From Cherax quadricarinatus (Eukaryota; Arthropoda; Malacostraca; Decapoda; Parastacidae), in the NCBI RefSeq assembly GCF_038502225.1, contig NC_091352.1, forward strand, positions 23,562,803 through 23,626,802: DNA of 64,000 bases, written 5' to 3'. Both the position numbers and the translations under genes were made by a program. This document shows, piece after piece, positions 10,366-21,567 of the stretch. Under the pieces are notes generated by a model. The model had not been told where the DNA came from, made no database searches, and was given only the letters and a program-made list of their open reading frames with translations. Every line of letters begins with the position of its first letter. Position 1 is the first letter of the stretch.

Positions 10366-13300
10366 ATTCAGTTCAGACCACCATTGTTGCTAGTTCAGTT
10401 CACACCATCATTGTTGCTAGTTCAGTTCAGACTACCGTTGTTGCTAGTTCAGTTCAGACCACCATTATTGCTAGTTCATTTCAGACCACCATTTTTGTTA
10501 GTTCAGTTCAGACCACCATTGTTGCTAGTTCAGTTCAGACCACCATTGTTGCTAGTTCAGTTCAGACCACCATTGTTGCTAGTTCAGTTCAGACCACCAT
10601 TGTTGCTAGTTCAGTTCAGACCACCATTGTTGCTAGTTAAGTTCAGACCACCATTATTGCTAGTTCAGTTCAGACCTCCATTATTGCTAGTTCAGTTCAG
10701 ACCACCATTGTTGCTAGTTCAGTTCAGGCCACCGTTGTTGCTAGTTCAGTTCAGACCACCATTGTTGCTAGTTCAGTTCAGACAACCATTATTGCTAGTT
10801 CAGTTCAGACCACCATTGTTGCTAGTTCAGTTCAGACAACCATTATTGCTAGTTCAGTTCAGACCACCATTGTTGCTAGTTCAGTTCAGACCACCGTTGT
10901 TGATAGTTCAGTTCAGACCACCATTATTGCTAGTTCAGTTCAGACCACCATTGTTGCTAGTTCAGTTCAGACCACCATTGTTGCTAGTTCAGTTCAGACC
11001 ACCATTGTTGCTAGTTCAGTTCAGACCACCATTGTTGGTAGTTCAGTTCAGACCACCATTATTGCTAGTTCAGTTCAGACCACCATTATTGCTAGTTCAG
11101 TTCAGACCACCATTGTTGCAAGTTCAGTTCAGACCACCATTGTTGCTAGTTCAGTTCAGACCACCGTTGTTGCTAGTTCAGTTCAGACCTCCATTATTGC
11201 TAGTTCAGTTCAGACCACCATTGTTGCTAGTTCAGTTCAGACCACCATTGTTGCTAGTTCAGTTAAGACCACCATTATTGCTAGTTCAGTTCAGACCACA
11301 ATTGTTACTAGTTCAGTTCAGACCACCATTGTTGCTAGTTCAGTTCAGACCACTATTGTTGCTAGTTCAGTTCAGACCACCATTGTTGCTAGTTCAGTTC
11401 AGACCACCGTTGTTGCTAGTTCAGTTCAGACTACCATTATTGCTAGTTCAGTTCAGACCACCATTGTTGCTAGTTCAGTTCAGACCACCATTTTTGCTAG
11501 TTCAGTTCAGACCACCATTGTTGCTAGTTCAGTTCAGACCACCATTGCTTCTAGTTCAGTTCAGACCACCATTATTGCTAGTTCAGTTCAGACCACCATT
11601 ATTGCTAGTTCAGTTCAGACCACCATTGTTGCTAGTTCAGTTCAGACCACCATTGTTGCTAGTTCAGTTCAGACCACCATTATTGCTAGTTCAGTTCAGA
11701 CCATAATTGTTGCTAGTTCAGTTCAGACCACTATTGTTGCTAGTTTAGTTCAGCCTACCATCATTGCTAGTTCAGTTCAGACCACCATTTTTGCTAGTTC
11801 AGTTCAGACCACAATTGTTGCTAGTTTAGTTCAGACCAGCATTATTGCTAGTTCAGTTCAGACCACCATTATTGCTAGTTCAGTTCAGACCACCATTGTT
11901 GCTAGTTCAGTTCAGACCACCATTGTTGCTAGTTCAGTTCAGACCACCATTGTTGCTAGTTCAGTTCAGACCACCATTGTTGCTAGTTCAGTTCAGACCA
12001 TTGTTGCTAGTTCAGTTCAGACCACCATTATTGCCAGTTCAGTTCAGAGCTACATTGTTGCTAGTTCAGTTCAGACCACCATTGTTGCTAGTTCAGTTCA
12101 GACCACAATTATTGCTAGTTCAGTTCAGACCACCATTGTTGCTAGTTCAGTTCAGACCACCATTATTGCTAGTTCAGTTCTGACCACCATTATTGCTAGT
12201 TCAGTTCAGACCACCATTGTTGCTAGTTCAGTTCAGACCACCATTGTTGCTAGTTCAGTTCAGACCACCATTGTCGCTAGTTCAGTTCAGACCACCATTG
12301 TTTCTAGTTCAGTTCAGACTCCCATTTTTGCTAGTTCAGATCAGACCACCATTGTTGCTAGTTCAGATCAGACCACCATTACTCCTAGTTCTGTTCAGAC
12401 CACCATTGTTGCTAGTTCAGTTCGGCCCACCATTATTGTTAGTTCAGTTCAGACCACCATTATTGCTAGTTCAGTTCAGACCGCCATTGTTGCTTGTTCA
12501 GTTCAGACCATTATAGTTGCTAGTTCAGTTCAGACCACCATTATTGCTAGTTCAGTTCAGACCACCATTATTGCTATTTCAGTTCAGACCACCATTGTTG
12601 CTAGTTCAGTTCAGACCACCATTGTTGCTATTTCAGTTCAGGCCACCATTGTTGAGAGTTCAGTTCAGACCACCATTGTTGCTAGTTCAGTTCACACCAC
12701 CATTGTTGCTAGTTCAGTTCAGACCACCATTATTGCTAGTTCAGTTCAGACCACCATTGTTGCTAGTTCAGGTCAGACCATTATTATTGCTAGTTCAGTT
12801 CAGACGACCTTTATTGCTAGTTCAGTTCAGACCACCGTTGTTGCTGGTTCAGTTCAGACCACCATTATTGCTAGTTCAGTTCAGACCACCATTATTGCTA
12901 GTTCAGTTCAGACCACCATTATTGCTAGTTCGGTTACGACCACCATTATTGCTAGTTCAGTTCCGACCATCATTATTGCAAGTTCAGTACAAACAACCGT
13001 TGTTGCTGGTTCAGTTCAGACCACCGTTGTTGCTGGTTCAGTTCAGACCATTATTGTTGCTAGTTCAGTTCAGACCATTATTGTTGATAGCTCAGTTCAG
13101 ACCACTATTGTTGCTAGTTCAGTACGGACCGTTATTGTTGCAAGATCAGTTCAGACCACCATTGTTGCTAGTTCAGTTCAGGCCACCATTGTTGCTGGTT
13201 CAGTTCAGACCATTATTGTTGCTGGTTCACTTCAGACAACCAATGTTGGTAGTTCACTTCAGACCACCATTGTTGCTAGTTCATTTCAGACCACCATTGT

Positions 13301-13708
13301 TGCTAGTTCACTTCTGACCACCATTGTTGCTAGTTCAGTTTAGACCTCCATTGTTGCTATTTCACTTCAGACAACCCTTGTTGCTAGTTCAGTTCAGACC
13401 ATTGTTGCTATGTCAGTTCAGACCACCATTGTTGCTAGTTCAGTTCAGACCACCATTGTTGCTAGTTCAGTTCAGACCACCATTATTGCTAGTTCAGTTC
13501 AGACCACCATTGTTGCTAGTTCAGTTCAGACCATTATTATTCCTAGTTCAGTTCAGACCATTATTGCTAGTTCAGTTCAGACAACCATTGTTGCTAGTTC
13601 AGTTCAGACCACCATTGTTGCTAGTTAAGTTCAGACCACCATTGTTGCTAGTTCAGTTTAGACCACCATTATTGCTAGTTCAGTTCAGACCACCGTTGTT
13701 GCTAGTTC
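10366..13708 (+). repeat. 27-bp satellite array 1 (about 124 units)
   Basis: This is a tandem array with a 27-bp unit containing GTTGCTAGTTCAGTTCAGAC followed by CACCATT. The units carry scattered point variants and a few 3-bp losses. Because 27 is a multiple of 3 and the unit lacks forward-strand stops, long open frames with the nonapeptide LLLVQFRPP arise by chance. These are not taken as genes. The array runs into the assembly gap, so its true length is unknown. Confidence 0.97.
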
Positions 13709-13808
13709 NNNNNNNNNNNNNNNNNNNNNNNNNNNNNNNNNNNNNNNNNNNNNNNNNNNNNNNNNNNNNNNNNNNNNNNNNNNNNNNNNNNNNNNNNNNN
13801 NNNNNNNN
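13709..13808. other. Assembly gap of exactly 100 N
   Basis: A run of 100 N separates the 27-bp satellite from the reverse-strand LINE B'. A round number of Ns is the usual placeholder for a scaffold join of unknown size. The order and orientation of the two sides are therefore less certain than the sequence within each side. Confidence 0.99.
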
Positions 13809-14418
13809 TCTGAGATAAATATAACCTGTCCAAACGAGCCGCATATCCCCTTCTTATAAACGTATGTTCCACCTCCCACAGACCTCCCCCGAAAGCATCA
13901 CGTAACTGAAGATCTCTAAGCAGGCCCCCCAAGACTGAGGAAAAATATCCCGCTCCTCTGGGTTCCACGTCTGTCTTCTTAATTACACAATTCCAATCCC
14001 CCCCCACAATCGCCACAGACGGTAACGTGCGTAGGTAATACACGAGCTCCTCCCGCACAAAATCCATCTTCACTTTCACGTCACTTTCTGCTGGGGCATA
14101 CACACACACAAACGCCACTCTCTCTCCCATCCACCATCCTTCCACACGTAATACTCTCCCCCCGCCCCCCCCCCCTTTCCTATGCAATACAAACGGGCCC
14201 GCCTCCCTGATCAACACACCCACTCCTCCTTTTAAACGCTCAGACGGCAACACATAAGCCTGATACCCAGGCACCACTAATTCACGACCAAGCTTAAAAT
14301 TGTGCTCCTGCACAAAAGCTACGTCAACCTTATACCTATTCAAAAACATCCTAAAGCACTCCCGTTTAACACCATCACACAGACCATTAATATTTATTGT
14401 TACACACCTGAGGCCAGT
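13809..14418 (-). CDS. Tx1-like LINE ORF2, endonuclease domain, partial
   Basis: This reverse-strand frame encodes the EEP endonuclease half of ORF2 and runs into the gap. Its first AUG is at 14349, but the conserved VTININGL strand of the nuclease lies upstream of it, with no AUG. Visible motifs are FVQEHN, GGDWNCV (with the Asp that LINE B lost by frameshift) and YAARLDRLYLSQ. At about 13994-14001 the G run is eight long, which keeps the frame open. Confidence 0.85.
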
Positions 14419-14459
14419 TTAAGGTTTCCTTCCCCGCCTCATGTCAAGATTCTTCCCTT

Positions 14460-15848
14460 TCAGACCGTTCCCCTGGACTGTGCCTTTGCCACAGATTCCC
14501 CCCTCCTTCCCAACCATCCCCCCCCCTTCTGTTGTGGCCCTCTCGCAGAGTCACTCTGGGTACCATAACCCCATGTCTTTTTCCCCGGCCTTTGCGCCGG
14601 TGTCAGAACATCGTCCGAATCTGACGCTGCTGCCCTTTTCCTTGTAGCTCCCTCAGTTTCCATATCTGAGTCCTGGGAGCCAGCACAATGGACTTCCATC
14701 TCTACCACCCTTAATCCGCCTCCATGCCCCTCCATGGCACTCGCACTGTCCACCAAAGGTGCCACCTGATCCTCCCCTTCCCCACACACACCTTCTGCCC
14801 TGATCCCAGGGTCTTGTTCGCTGTAACTCTCCACCTCCGTAGACTGTAACATAGCCTGTATCACCGTCTCCAACTCCTCAATAGCCTTCACTGCTGCGCC
14901 CTCCTGTACCTCCTCACTTGACAACTGTACTGTTGATGGGCCAGGTGATTCATGGATCACCACTTCTTCCGATTCCCCAGGAGGAGCCACCACCACTTCA
15001 CTCCACATGCGACCACGCCCTCCTCCTTGCACCCGTTCTTCTTTAGGTATCGGGTGCTCATGCGCAGGTGCTCCGCCCCTTGCCGGCCCAGGAGCCACTG
15101 TTGATGGGCCAGGTGATTCATGGATCACCACTTCTTCCGATTCCACTGGAGGAGCCACTACCTCTTCACTCCACATGCGACCACGCCCTCCTCCTTGCTC
15201 CCGTTCTTCCTTAGGCATCGGGTGCTCATGCGCAGGTGCTCCGCCCCTTGCCGGCCCAGGAGCCATACTCCGCTTGCCACAGTCTGCCGCCATATGGTCA
15301 AATTCGCCACACAGTCGGCACGTACGTCTCTGCCCCGCATACGCTACCATTACCTGGGTTCTAAACTCTTCGAGATATACATACGAGGGTATAGGATGCC
15401 TAAGCGTCATCTTGAGATTAAAAGAACCCTCAGGAAATCCTGTGTAAGCACCTTTTACCCATTTGCCAGGTTGGGCCAGATGTACAGTTCCATAACGTTC
15501 GAAAACATTTCGAATATCTACCTCATCAGCCTCAAAAGGCACGTTGCGGAGCTTAACCCACGAATAATGTCGTGATACATCAATCAACTTGACCCTCACT
15601 GCCGGTGTTACAGTAATGCTGACATCTTGGTAACGATCAACCAAAGCCTCGTATACTTGAGCAGTTAGCACTTTCACGAAAATTCTATATACACCGTTCA
15701 GTGCCACTCCATATAAATCCTCGTCTCTGATGCCATATGTCTCTCGTATAATTTTGGGCAATAACACCTCGACTGACGTAGGTGTTAAAGCCCCACTAAT
15801 AAGTTCAATGCCCACAGTATTCACTCTCCTGCGCACACCTGGCGCCAT
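14460..15848 (-). CDS. Tx1-like LINE ORF1 protein, copy B'
   Basis: This is an intact 462-residue relative of the LINE B ORF1 protein with the same RRM-like region, CCHC knuckle (CRLCGEFDHMAADC) and duplicated 56-residue unit. Differences from B include WSEEVV for GSVEVV in the first unit and one residue fewer in an acidic EEE stretch. The start is the ATG at 15848, preceded by CAGTCAACGAC exactly as in LINE B. Together with the open ORF2 start, this suggests that B' may be a less damaged copy than B. Confidence 0.87.
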   Translation of the reverse strand: MAPGVRRRVNTVGIELISGALTPTSVEVLLPKIIRETYGIRDEDLYGVALNGVYRIFVKVLTAQVYEALVDRYQDVSITVTPAVRVKLIDVSRHYSWVKLRNVPFEADEVDIRNVFERYGTVHLAQPGKWVKGAYTGFPEGSFNLKMTLRHPIPSYVYLEEFRTQVMVAYAGQRRTCRLCGEFDHMAADCGKRSMAPGPARGGAPAHEHPMPKEEREQGGGRGRMWSEEVVAPPVESEEVVIHESPGPSTVAPGPARGGAPAHEHPIPKEERVQGGGRGRMWSEVVVAPPGESEEVVIHESPGPSTVQLSSEEVQEGAAVKAIEELETVIQAMLQSTEVESYSEQDPGIRAEGVCGEGEDQVAPLVDSASAMEGHGGGLRVVEMEVHCAGSQDSDMETEGATRKRAAASDSDDVLTPAQRPGKKTWGYGTQSDSARGPQQKGGGWLGRRGESVAKAQSRGTV

Positions 15849-15860
15849 GTCGTTGACTGA

Positions 15861-16248
15861 TTAGCTCGTCTGGGAAACAGTAGAGGGGTGCAAAGCACGA
15901 CCGCACTCTACCTCATCCAGGCAGCGAATGCACAACACCTCCTCGTACCACTGCTGTCAGGTTACTGACGAGCGTCAGGCAAGGGGGTCTGCACGGCCCA
16001 ATAGCGATGCAGACAATGAATTACCAGACTTCTGGCAAAGGCAAGACAATAGACTTGGTATAAAGTTTTAGTTTAAGCTAGGAGCTTTGGGTTGAAGACC
16101 CGTACCGAGTCAGAGCTAGGAGCTGACTGACTCACTCAACTACTTCATAGTATGACTTCAGCTCGGCCAGAAGGCGACGCGTGGCGTCAATTCTAGAACC
16201 ACCAATTTGTCACTACAGTAGTGGTTACACATTCGTAATACCTAACCT
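15861..16248. other. Unassigned sequence between LINE B' and LINE D
   Basis: About 390 bp without a recognisable gene. The end next to B' may be the B' 5' UTR read backwards. The end next to D is AT-rich and includes the D target. No motif was recognised here. Confidence 0.5.
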
Positions 16249-16267
16249 AATAATAATATAATATAAT
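16249..16267 (+). repeat. Left 19-bp target duplication of LINE D
   Basis: AATAATAATATAATATAAT occurs here and again at 28410-28428, just after the A-rich end of LINE D. The leading A residues cannot be told apart from the tail. Confidence 0.85.
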
Positions 16268-16359
16268 CATTCTCTGCTCAGACGTTGTGCTGAGCGGTTG
16301 TCAGCTGTTGCTCCTCAGTCCCGACACCTTGTGGAGGAGTGTTTACACCATCAACAACA

Positions 16360-17613
16360 ATGGCGACTGCGTTTCGCCGCCGCGTTAATACTGTTTGTAT
16401 TCAACTAACGCAGGGATCTATCACCGGCGAATCAGTAAATGTGTTACTGCCAGCAATCATTCGTGATACTTATGGTATTCAACGTGAATCCTTGTGTGGC
16501 GTCGCCTTGAATGGAACTACACGGATCTTCGTCAAGTTTTGTGACACTCAGATGTACGAGAAGATTGTGACCCAGTACCAGGATATAAGTAAGCAAGTCA
16601 CCCCAGCAGTTTCTGTCCAGTTGCATGACGTTTCACGATACTATACGTGGGTACGTGTGCGAAACGTGCCTTTTGAGGCCAATGAAGTTGATATACGTGA
16701 CGTTTTTGAACGTTATGGGAAGATCCACCTGGTCACCATGGGTAGGTGGTCTGACGGCCACTATAATGGCCTTCAGGAGGGGTCATTTACGTTGAAAATG
16801 TCCCTGCGTCAGCCGATTCCTTCGTACATTCAACTGGAGGAGTTTCGTACCCAGGTGTACGTTACGTACCCTGGACAGAGAAGAACTTGCCGCCTCTGCG
16901 GCGCTCTGGATCACATAGCGGCTCAGTGTGTCCAGCGCCAGCCGCCATCTGGGCGTGGTCGTCGACCTGACGGTGAGGTACCCCGTCAGGCTCTGGAAGA
17001 GGAGGTTGTCGAGACATCGCCGCGTATGACATCATGGAGTGCTGAGGTTGATAGGGCCATGCTACTAGAGTCATCTTGTGTGACTCTACCTGGGACTGCC
17101 TCCCTTGACGAGGTGGAACATGTGAACAGTGAAATCCCTATAGCAAGAGAGGCAGGTGAGATGGAAGCCGACATTGTATCTGCGTTAAGTGACCTATTAG
17201 CGCCGCATGAGTCTGATTCTGTGTTGTGTTCTAATGAGGGGAAATTACGTGCAGATGATGCTGATCAGATAGCTAAAGTGAGAGATTTGGAGAGTTCGAG
17301 TTTTCACACTGTTGAGGCAGAAATTCACAAGGAGAATACCCCAAGTACGGACATGTCTGAAGATGCTGTTTCTAGGAAGCGTGCGGCTACCCCGTCCGAC
17401 TCCGATGATGTCTTGACCCCTGGACAACGTTCAGGGAAGAAGAAGTGGTCGGAAATCACGGGTGCGGGGAGGTCGCGCGAGTCCAGGACAGCAGGTAATA
17501 TCACGGGGATTGCCAAAGGTGCGGGAAGTGCCTTGGGTGCTTGCCGGCGCAAAGAGAAAAAGGGAGTGGTAGCCCCTAGAGGAAAGCCACCTTTAACACA
17601 GTTAGGTGTGTAA
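16360..17613 (+). CDS. Tx1-like LINE ORF1 protein (LINE D)
   Basis: This is a 417-residue ORF1 protein starting MATAFRRRVNTVC. The ATG at 16360 is preferred over an upstream GTG because the MA..RRVNTV start is common to all families here. An RRM-like region (WVRVRNVPFEANE, VFERYG) is followed by the knuckle CRLCGALDHIAAQC and an acidic, then basic tail (SRKRAATPSDSDDVLTPGQRSGKK). The stop TAA at 17611-17613 lies inside the beginning of ORF2, because the ORF2 frame has been open since 17580. The two frames therefore overlap by 34 nt. Confidence 0.87.
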   Translation: MATAFRRRVNTVCIQLTQGSITGESVNVLLPAIIRDTYGIQRESLCGVALNGTTRIFVKFCDTQMYEKIVTQYQDISKQVTPAVSVQLHDVSRYYTWVRVRNVPFEANEVDIRDVFERYGKIHLVTMGRWSDGHYNGLQEGSFTLKMSLRQPIPSYIQLEEFRTQVYVTYPGQRRTCRLCGALDHIAAQCVQRQPPSGRGRRPDGEVPRQALEEEVVETSPRMTSWSAEVDRAMLLESSCVTLPGTASLDEVEHVNSEIPIAREAGEMEADIVSALSDLLAPHESDSVLCSNEGKLRADDADQIAKVRDLESSSFHTVEAEIHKENTPSTDMSEDAVSRKRAATPSDSDDVLTPGQRSGKKKWSEITGAGRSRESRTAGNITGIAKGAGSALGACRRKEKKGVVAPRGKPPLTQLGV

Positions 17614-20089
17614 CTATTAATGTTAATGGTTTGAAATCTGTCAGAAAGTGTGTGCAGGTGCGTGAGTGGTTGAATCGTTTTGCAGTGGATGTGTGTTTTT
17701 TGCAAGAACATAACCATAAAGTAGGAAGTTTGTTTGAGATGGATGGTTATGACATTTATGTGACTCATTCCAGACGTCTGAAAGGTGGAGTGGCTGTGTT
17801 GATAAAAGCGACCAGCCCGTTTGTGCTGAGACATTGGGAGGAAGGGGGGGAGGGTCGCGTGGTGCGAGTCGTGGGGGATTGGGGTAGTAGAAGAGTTGGT
17901 TTTGTAGGGGTATATGGGCCGGCTGAACATGATGTTAACATTAAAAATACTTTTGTTAGAGATGTCTTGGTATATTATTTGAGGTCCCTGCCAGAAATTA
18001 CAGTGGTAGGTGGTGACTGGAACTGTGTAGTGCGCCGTAAAGATGTTGAACCGAGGGGGGCGGGGTTCTGTTCGCTTGTTTTGGGTGACTTGTTGTCTGG
18101 TTTGGGGTTGGTAGATGTACGCGGAGGACGTGACTTTGGGATTGAGCATACTTTTGTGCGTAGGGGCTATGCAGCATGTTTAGATAGGGTGTATGTGTCT
18201 CGGCGGGTGGTCGTAATCAATGTGCGTGTATTGAACGTCTTTTTCTCCGACCAACGGGGAGTTTTTGTGGAGCTCGACTGGGGAGGTCTCCCGCATCGTT
18301 TTAAGGGATACTGGAAACTGAATACGCGGATGCTACAAAGTGCGGATGATAGGGAACTATTCGAGGACTTCTGGGCGTCTATGGGAGTAGACTCCTGGGA
18401 GGGATGGGATTTAGTACGACAGTGGGATGAGGTTGTGAAGCCTCGAATTAAGGATTTTTATGTGAATCGGTGTAAAGAGGCCACTCGCATGGAGTATGGT
18501 TTTCAGAGGTACCTGGAGGGTCATCTACGACAATGTTATGCACAGGGAGAGGCATCTGGGGTTTACCCAGTGGATGAGATCGATGCTATTAAAGAACAAA
18601 TCCAAGTAATGAAAAATAAGGTTTTCGATGGGGCGCGCATTTCGAGTGGGGTGGAGGAGGCTTTGTGGGGTGACAAGCCGTCTGCTTGCGTCTTACAAAG
18701 TCAGACACAAAGGCGAAAAGCGACTGAAATTGTGAGTTTAGTGGTGCAGGATGAAGTTGACGGGTATAGTGAGGGACAGGTCTTAACAACAACTGAAGGG
18801 ATAAGTTTTTATGTCGATACTTGGAGTAAGATCCAGATGCAAAGTAAAGACGTGAGTGAGCATGCGATACAGGATTTGGGGAGAGGCGTACGATGCGAGT
18901 TAAATGATTATGATCGCCTTCTCATGGGTGGGCCTATATCTGAGGCAGAGGTGTGGGAGGCACTACAAGGAATGAGTAAGGGGAAGGCTCCAGGCATTGA
19001 TGGCATCCCTTGTGAATTTTATATCAAACATTGGGAGGTAATACGGACTTTTATGGTTCGTTTACTCAATGCGATGACGGAGGGGGGGGTGTTAGGTCTG
19101 CCTCAGCGTACGGCGGTGTTGGTCTTAGTTAGGAAATGTGATGTGCCGTTAGCGATTAAGGACTACCGTCCCATATCGTTGATGTGTAGTGACTATAAAC
19201 TATATGCGAAAATATTGATGAATAGAATTAAGAAAGTGTTTGATAAGGTAATCCATAAGAATCAGTTTGGTGTGCCAGGTAGGTCAATGTATGATGGTCA
19301 TGGGAATATCAGGGAGTTTGTTGAGGAATGCGGGGTGAGGGGTGGGGGTGGTGTTTTGGCTTTAGACTGGCGAGCCGCTTTTGATAGTGTGGAAAGAGAG
19401 GTTCTGTGGAAATTTATGAGATGGCAGGGTTTTGGAAATGAGGTCATCATGTGGGCCCGTTCGTTGTACAATGGAGCGGGTTTTAAAGTACAAATTAATG
19501 GCAAGTTAGGTGTTTTTGTACACATGAGCAGGGGCATTCGTCAGGGATGCCCCATGTCTCAAATGTTTTTTGCATGTATGCAGGACCCTTTTTACTGGGC
19601 TGTTTGTGGGCGGGGAATAGAGACATCGTTGGGTCCGAGTAGTGGTCGACCAACCCTTGTGGGTTATGTTGATGATACTACTGTGTTATTACGTTCACGG
19701 GAGCAATTGGGTTTTGTTGGGAGACTTGTTGACATATTTGGCAAGGCTACGGGGATGTGTGTTAATAGAGAAAAATCGAAAATTATGGAGTTGGGGGAGT
19801 GGGTGGGGGATGGGGTGGATGCAGAGGGGTGGACTGTGGTTGATCGTATCACTATATGTGGTATTCATTATATGCGGGAGGTCGATCAGATGAGGGCGTG
19901 CAATTCGGGGAGGGTTGTACATAGTGTCTTGGGGCGCTTAAATAGTTTACGGCCGCGACATTTAACCCTGCATCAGAGGGCGGTGGTCATTAATGTCCTG
20001 CTTTATAGCAAAGTATGGCACGTTGCTGCACTGTATCCTCTGTTGCAGGGGGACGTCAAACGTCTTTTGCATAGAATTTATCGATTTTT
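17580..20089 (+). pseudogene. Tx1-like LINE ORF2 (LINE D), 5' part before the LINE E insertion
   Basis: This is the endonuclease and most of the reverse transcriptase. The frame opens after a TAG at 17577-17579 and reaches the nuclease motif VTINVNGL (17610-17633) without any AUG. Further motifs are FLQEHN, GGDWNCV, YAACLDRVY and FSDQRGV, the last with Gln in place of the His of the usual SDH. RT motifs are GKAPGIDGIP, LDWRAAFDSVERE, RQGCPMSQ and YVDDTTV. The frame is broken at the 12-bp target duplication 20078-20089, where LINE E starts. The rest of the protein is encoded at 26238-27084. Confidence 0.88.
20078..20089 (+). repeat. 12-bp target duplication of LINE E (3' side of E)
   Basis: TTATCGATTTTT is present here and at 26238-26249. 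One copy belongs to LINE D ORF2 (codons for IYRFLWG). The duplicated copy proves that E inserted by target-primed reverse transcription and did not arise as part of a local inverted duplication. Confidence 0.92.
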
Positions 20090-21567
20090 TTTTCTTTTTT
20101 ATTTTATTTAAAACAACACAATACATTAAATAGATAAAAGAACACAGTATCAGTTCTTACACAAAATTACAAATTTCATTGTCTAAATGAACACAGACGA
20201 TTAACGTTGTGTTGCCACAAACTGTCCCTCATCCCCTATACATTATATCCCATGTTACTATGTTAAGTTAAGATTACACAAGATGACATAATATTCATCA
20301 TTATTATTATTATAGCCAAAGATGACCCCAAAACTACAATCTGCATTATTTTTTCCACTTTGTTATTTATATATCCTTCATACAGAATCCTTACAAATGA
20401 CATAACTGATTCTGTAACACTGTTAATTTTATATTTCCATACACTTGACACGATTACCGTTAATTTTGATAGATCTGATCCTGACAGAAAAATTTTACTA
20501 ATCTTCCCCCTTCACCCCGAAGCAAAGAAACTAATATCACCAACAGATTGGGATATATATATACTTTTACTAGAGTTCATCAAATGTTACATTGCTATTT
20601 TGACAATGGAGTGTATCACCACCCCTAAAGAATGTACATTATTATATTTCCCTAATAAAAAATAACAGAAATTTACTATACATGAGAGTTGTTTAATAAC
20701 CACTAACTTGTTTATCTGATATATTATGAACTCAGCCATAAAGATAAATTAACCCTAGTCACCAGTTTACTGTACATTGTATCATGTTTTCCTCATAATA
20801 ACTCCAAACACAGGGAGCTTTCATATCGTTGAGAAAATTACATTCATACACCACACACTACATTTACACACATGCACCTCCATACCCAGAGCCATTCACA
20901 CTTGAACACCCAGGTGTTCTTGTGCCATCCCTGCACCAACTAAACGTTGAACCATAACACAAAAGTTAAAAAACAAGCTAAGTGAATACAAATTTAAATA
21001 TTATCTATAAAACTGTGTACACAGAAACAACACAACACTTGTTATTCGTAATTGTTTGTGGCATATATACAAACTTTTACCATCATCCATCAGATGATAC
21101 ATTACTAATTTGACACAGGAGTGTCTCACCACTCCAAAAAAAAAAAAACACAAATTACTGTACATGAAAATTTAAGAACCACGAAATCGTTCATCTGATA
21201 TATTATGATCTAAGCCAGAAAGTTAAATTAACCCTGAACATCATTTTACCTAACATATCTTGAGTTTCTCATAATAACGCCACACACCGGGAGTTTTCCT
21301 ATCTTATAATACATTACTTTTAACACAAACACTACATTCACACACATTCACCTCCATACCCAAAGCAATTCACACGTGCACACAGTTTTACGTGTTCCAT
21401 TCCTACAACAGCAACCGGAATCAGACTAGTTACCACCCAACCATAATCCATTACACTACATACCATCCACCCTTGTCATTCGTTAAAACCATTCCCATAT
21501 ACGCCACCACCACTGAAAAACCCCTGAAAACCCGACTACCAAAGAATACCAGTCCCCTACATGGTTA
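20090..21567 (-). other. 3' UTR of LINE E
   Basis: This non-coding tail matches 1970-3503 of LINE A in inverted orientation and has the same internal diverged duplication. The polyadenylation signal and A-rich end lie at 20090-20115 on the reverse strand. The T tract that is 63 nt in LINE A is about 12 nt here. Confidence 0.85.

Larger units (their letters stand above)
13809..15860 (-). mobile_element. Tx1-like LINE B' (5' part, cut by the gap)
   Basis: This reverse-strand copy is of the same subfamily as LINE B. It covers the end of the 5' UTR, ORF1 and the first 200 or so codons of ORF2, and is cut by the N gap. It shares the ORF1 duplication with LINE B. Several codons differ (for example VEVLL for VDVLL and SITVTP for SINVTP), so it is a separate copy and not the same molecule read twice. 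The exact 5' boundary upstream of 15848 cannot be fixed. Confidence 0.88.

Noticed and set aside
10384..13818. Long open frames encoding LLLVQFRPP repeats
   Set aside because: They follow from a 27-bp stop-free satellite unit, and all frames are equally periodic. There is no start context, domain or non-repeat portion. The same applies to 35178-37172.
17583..17613. Minus-one frameshift slippery site joining ORF1 and ORF2 of LINE D
   Set aside because: The CCT TTA stretch near the overlap does not form a canonical X XXY YYZ heptamer. LINE E, with the same CCT TTA, has ORF2 in the ORF1 frame behind two stops, so a shared frameshift is not supported.
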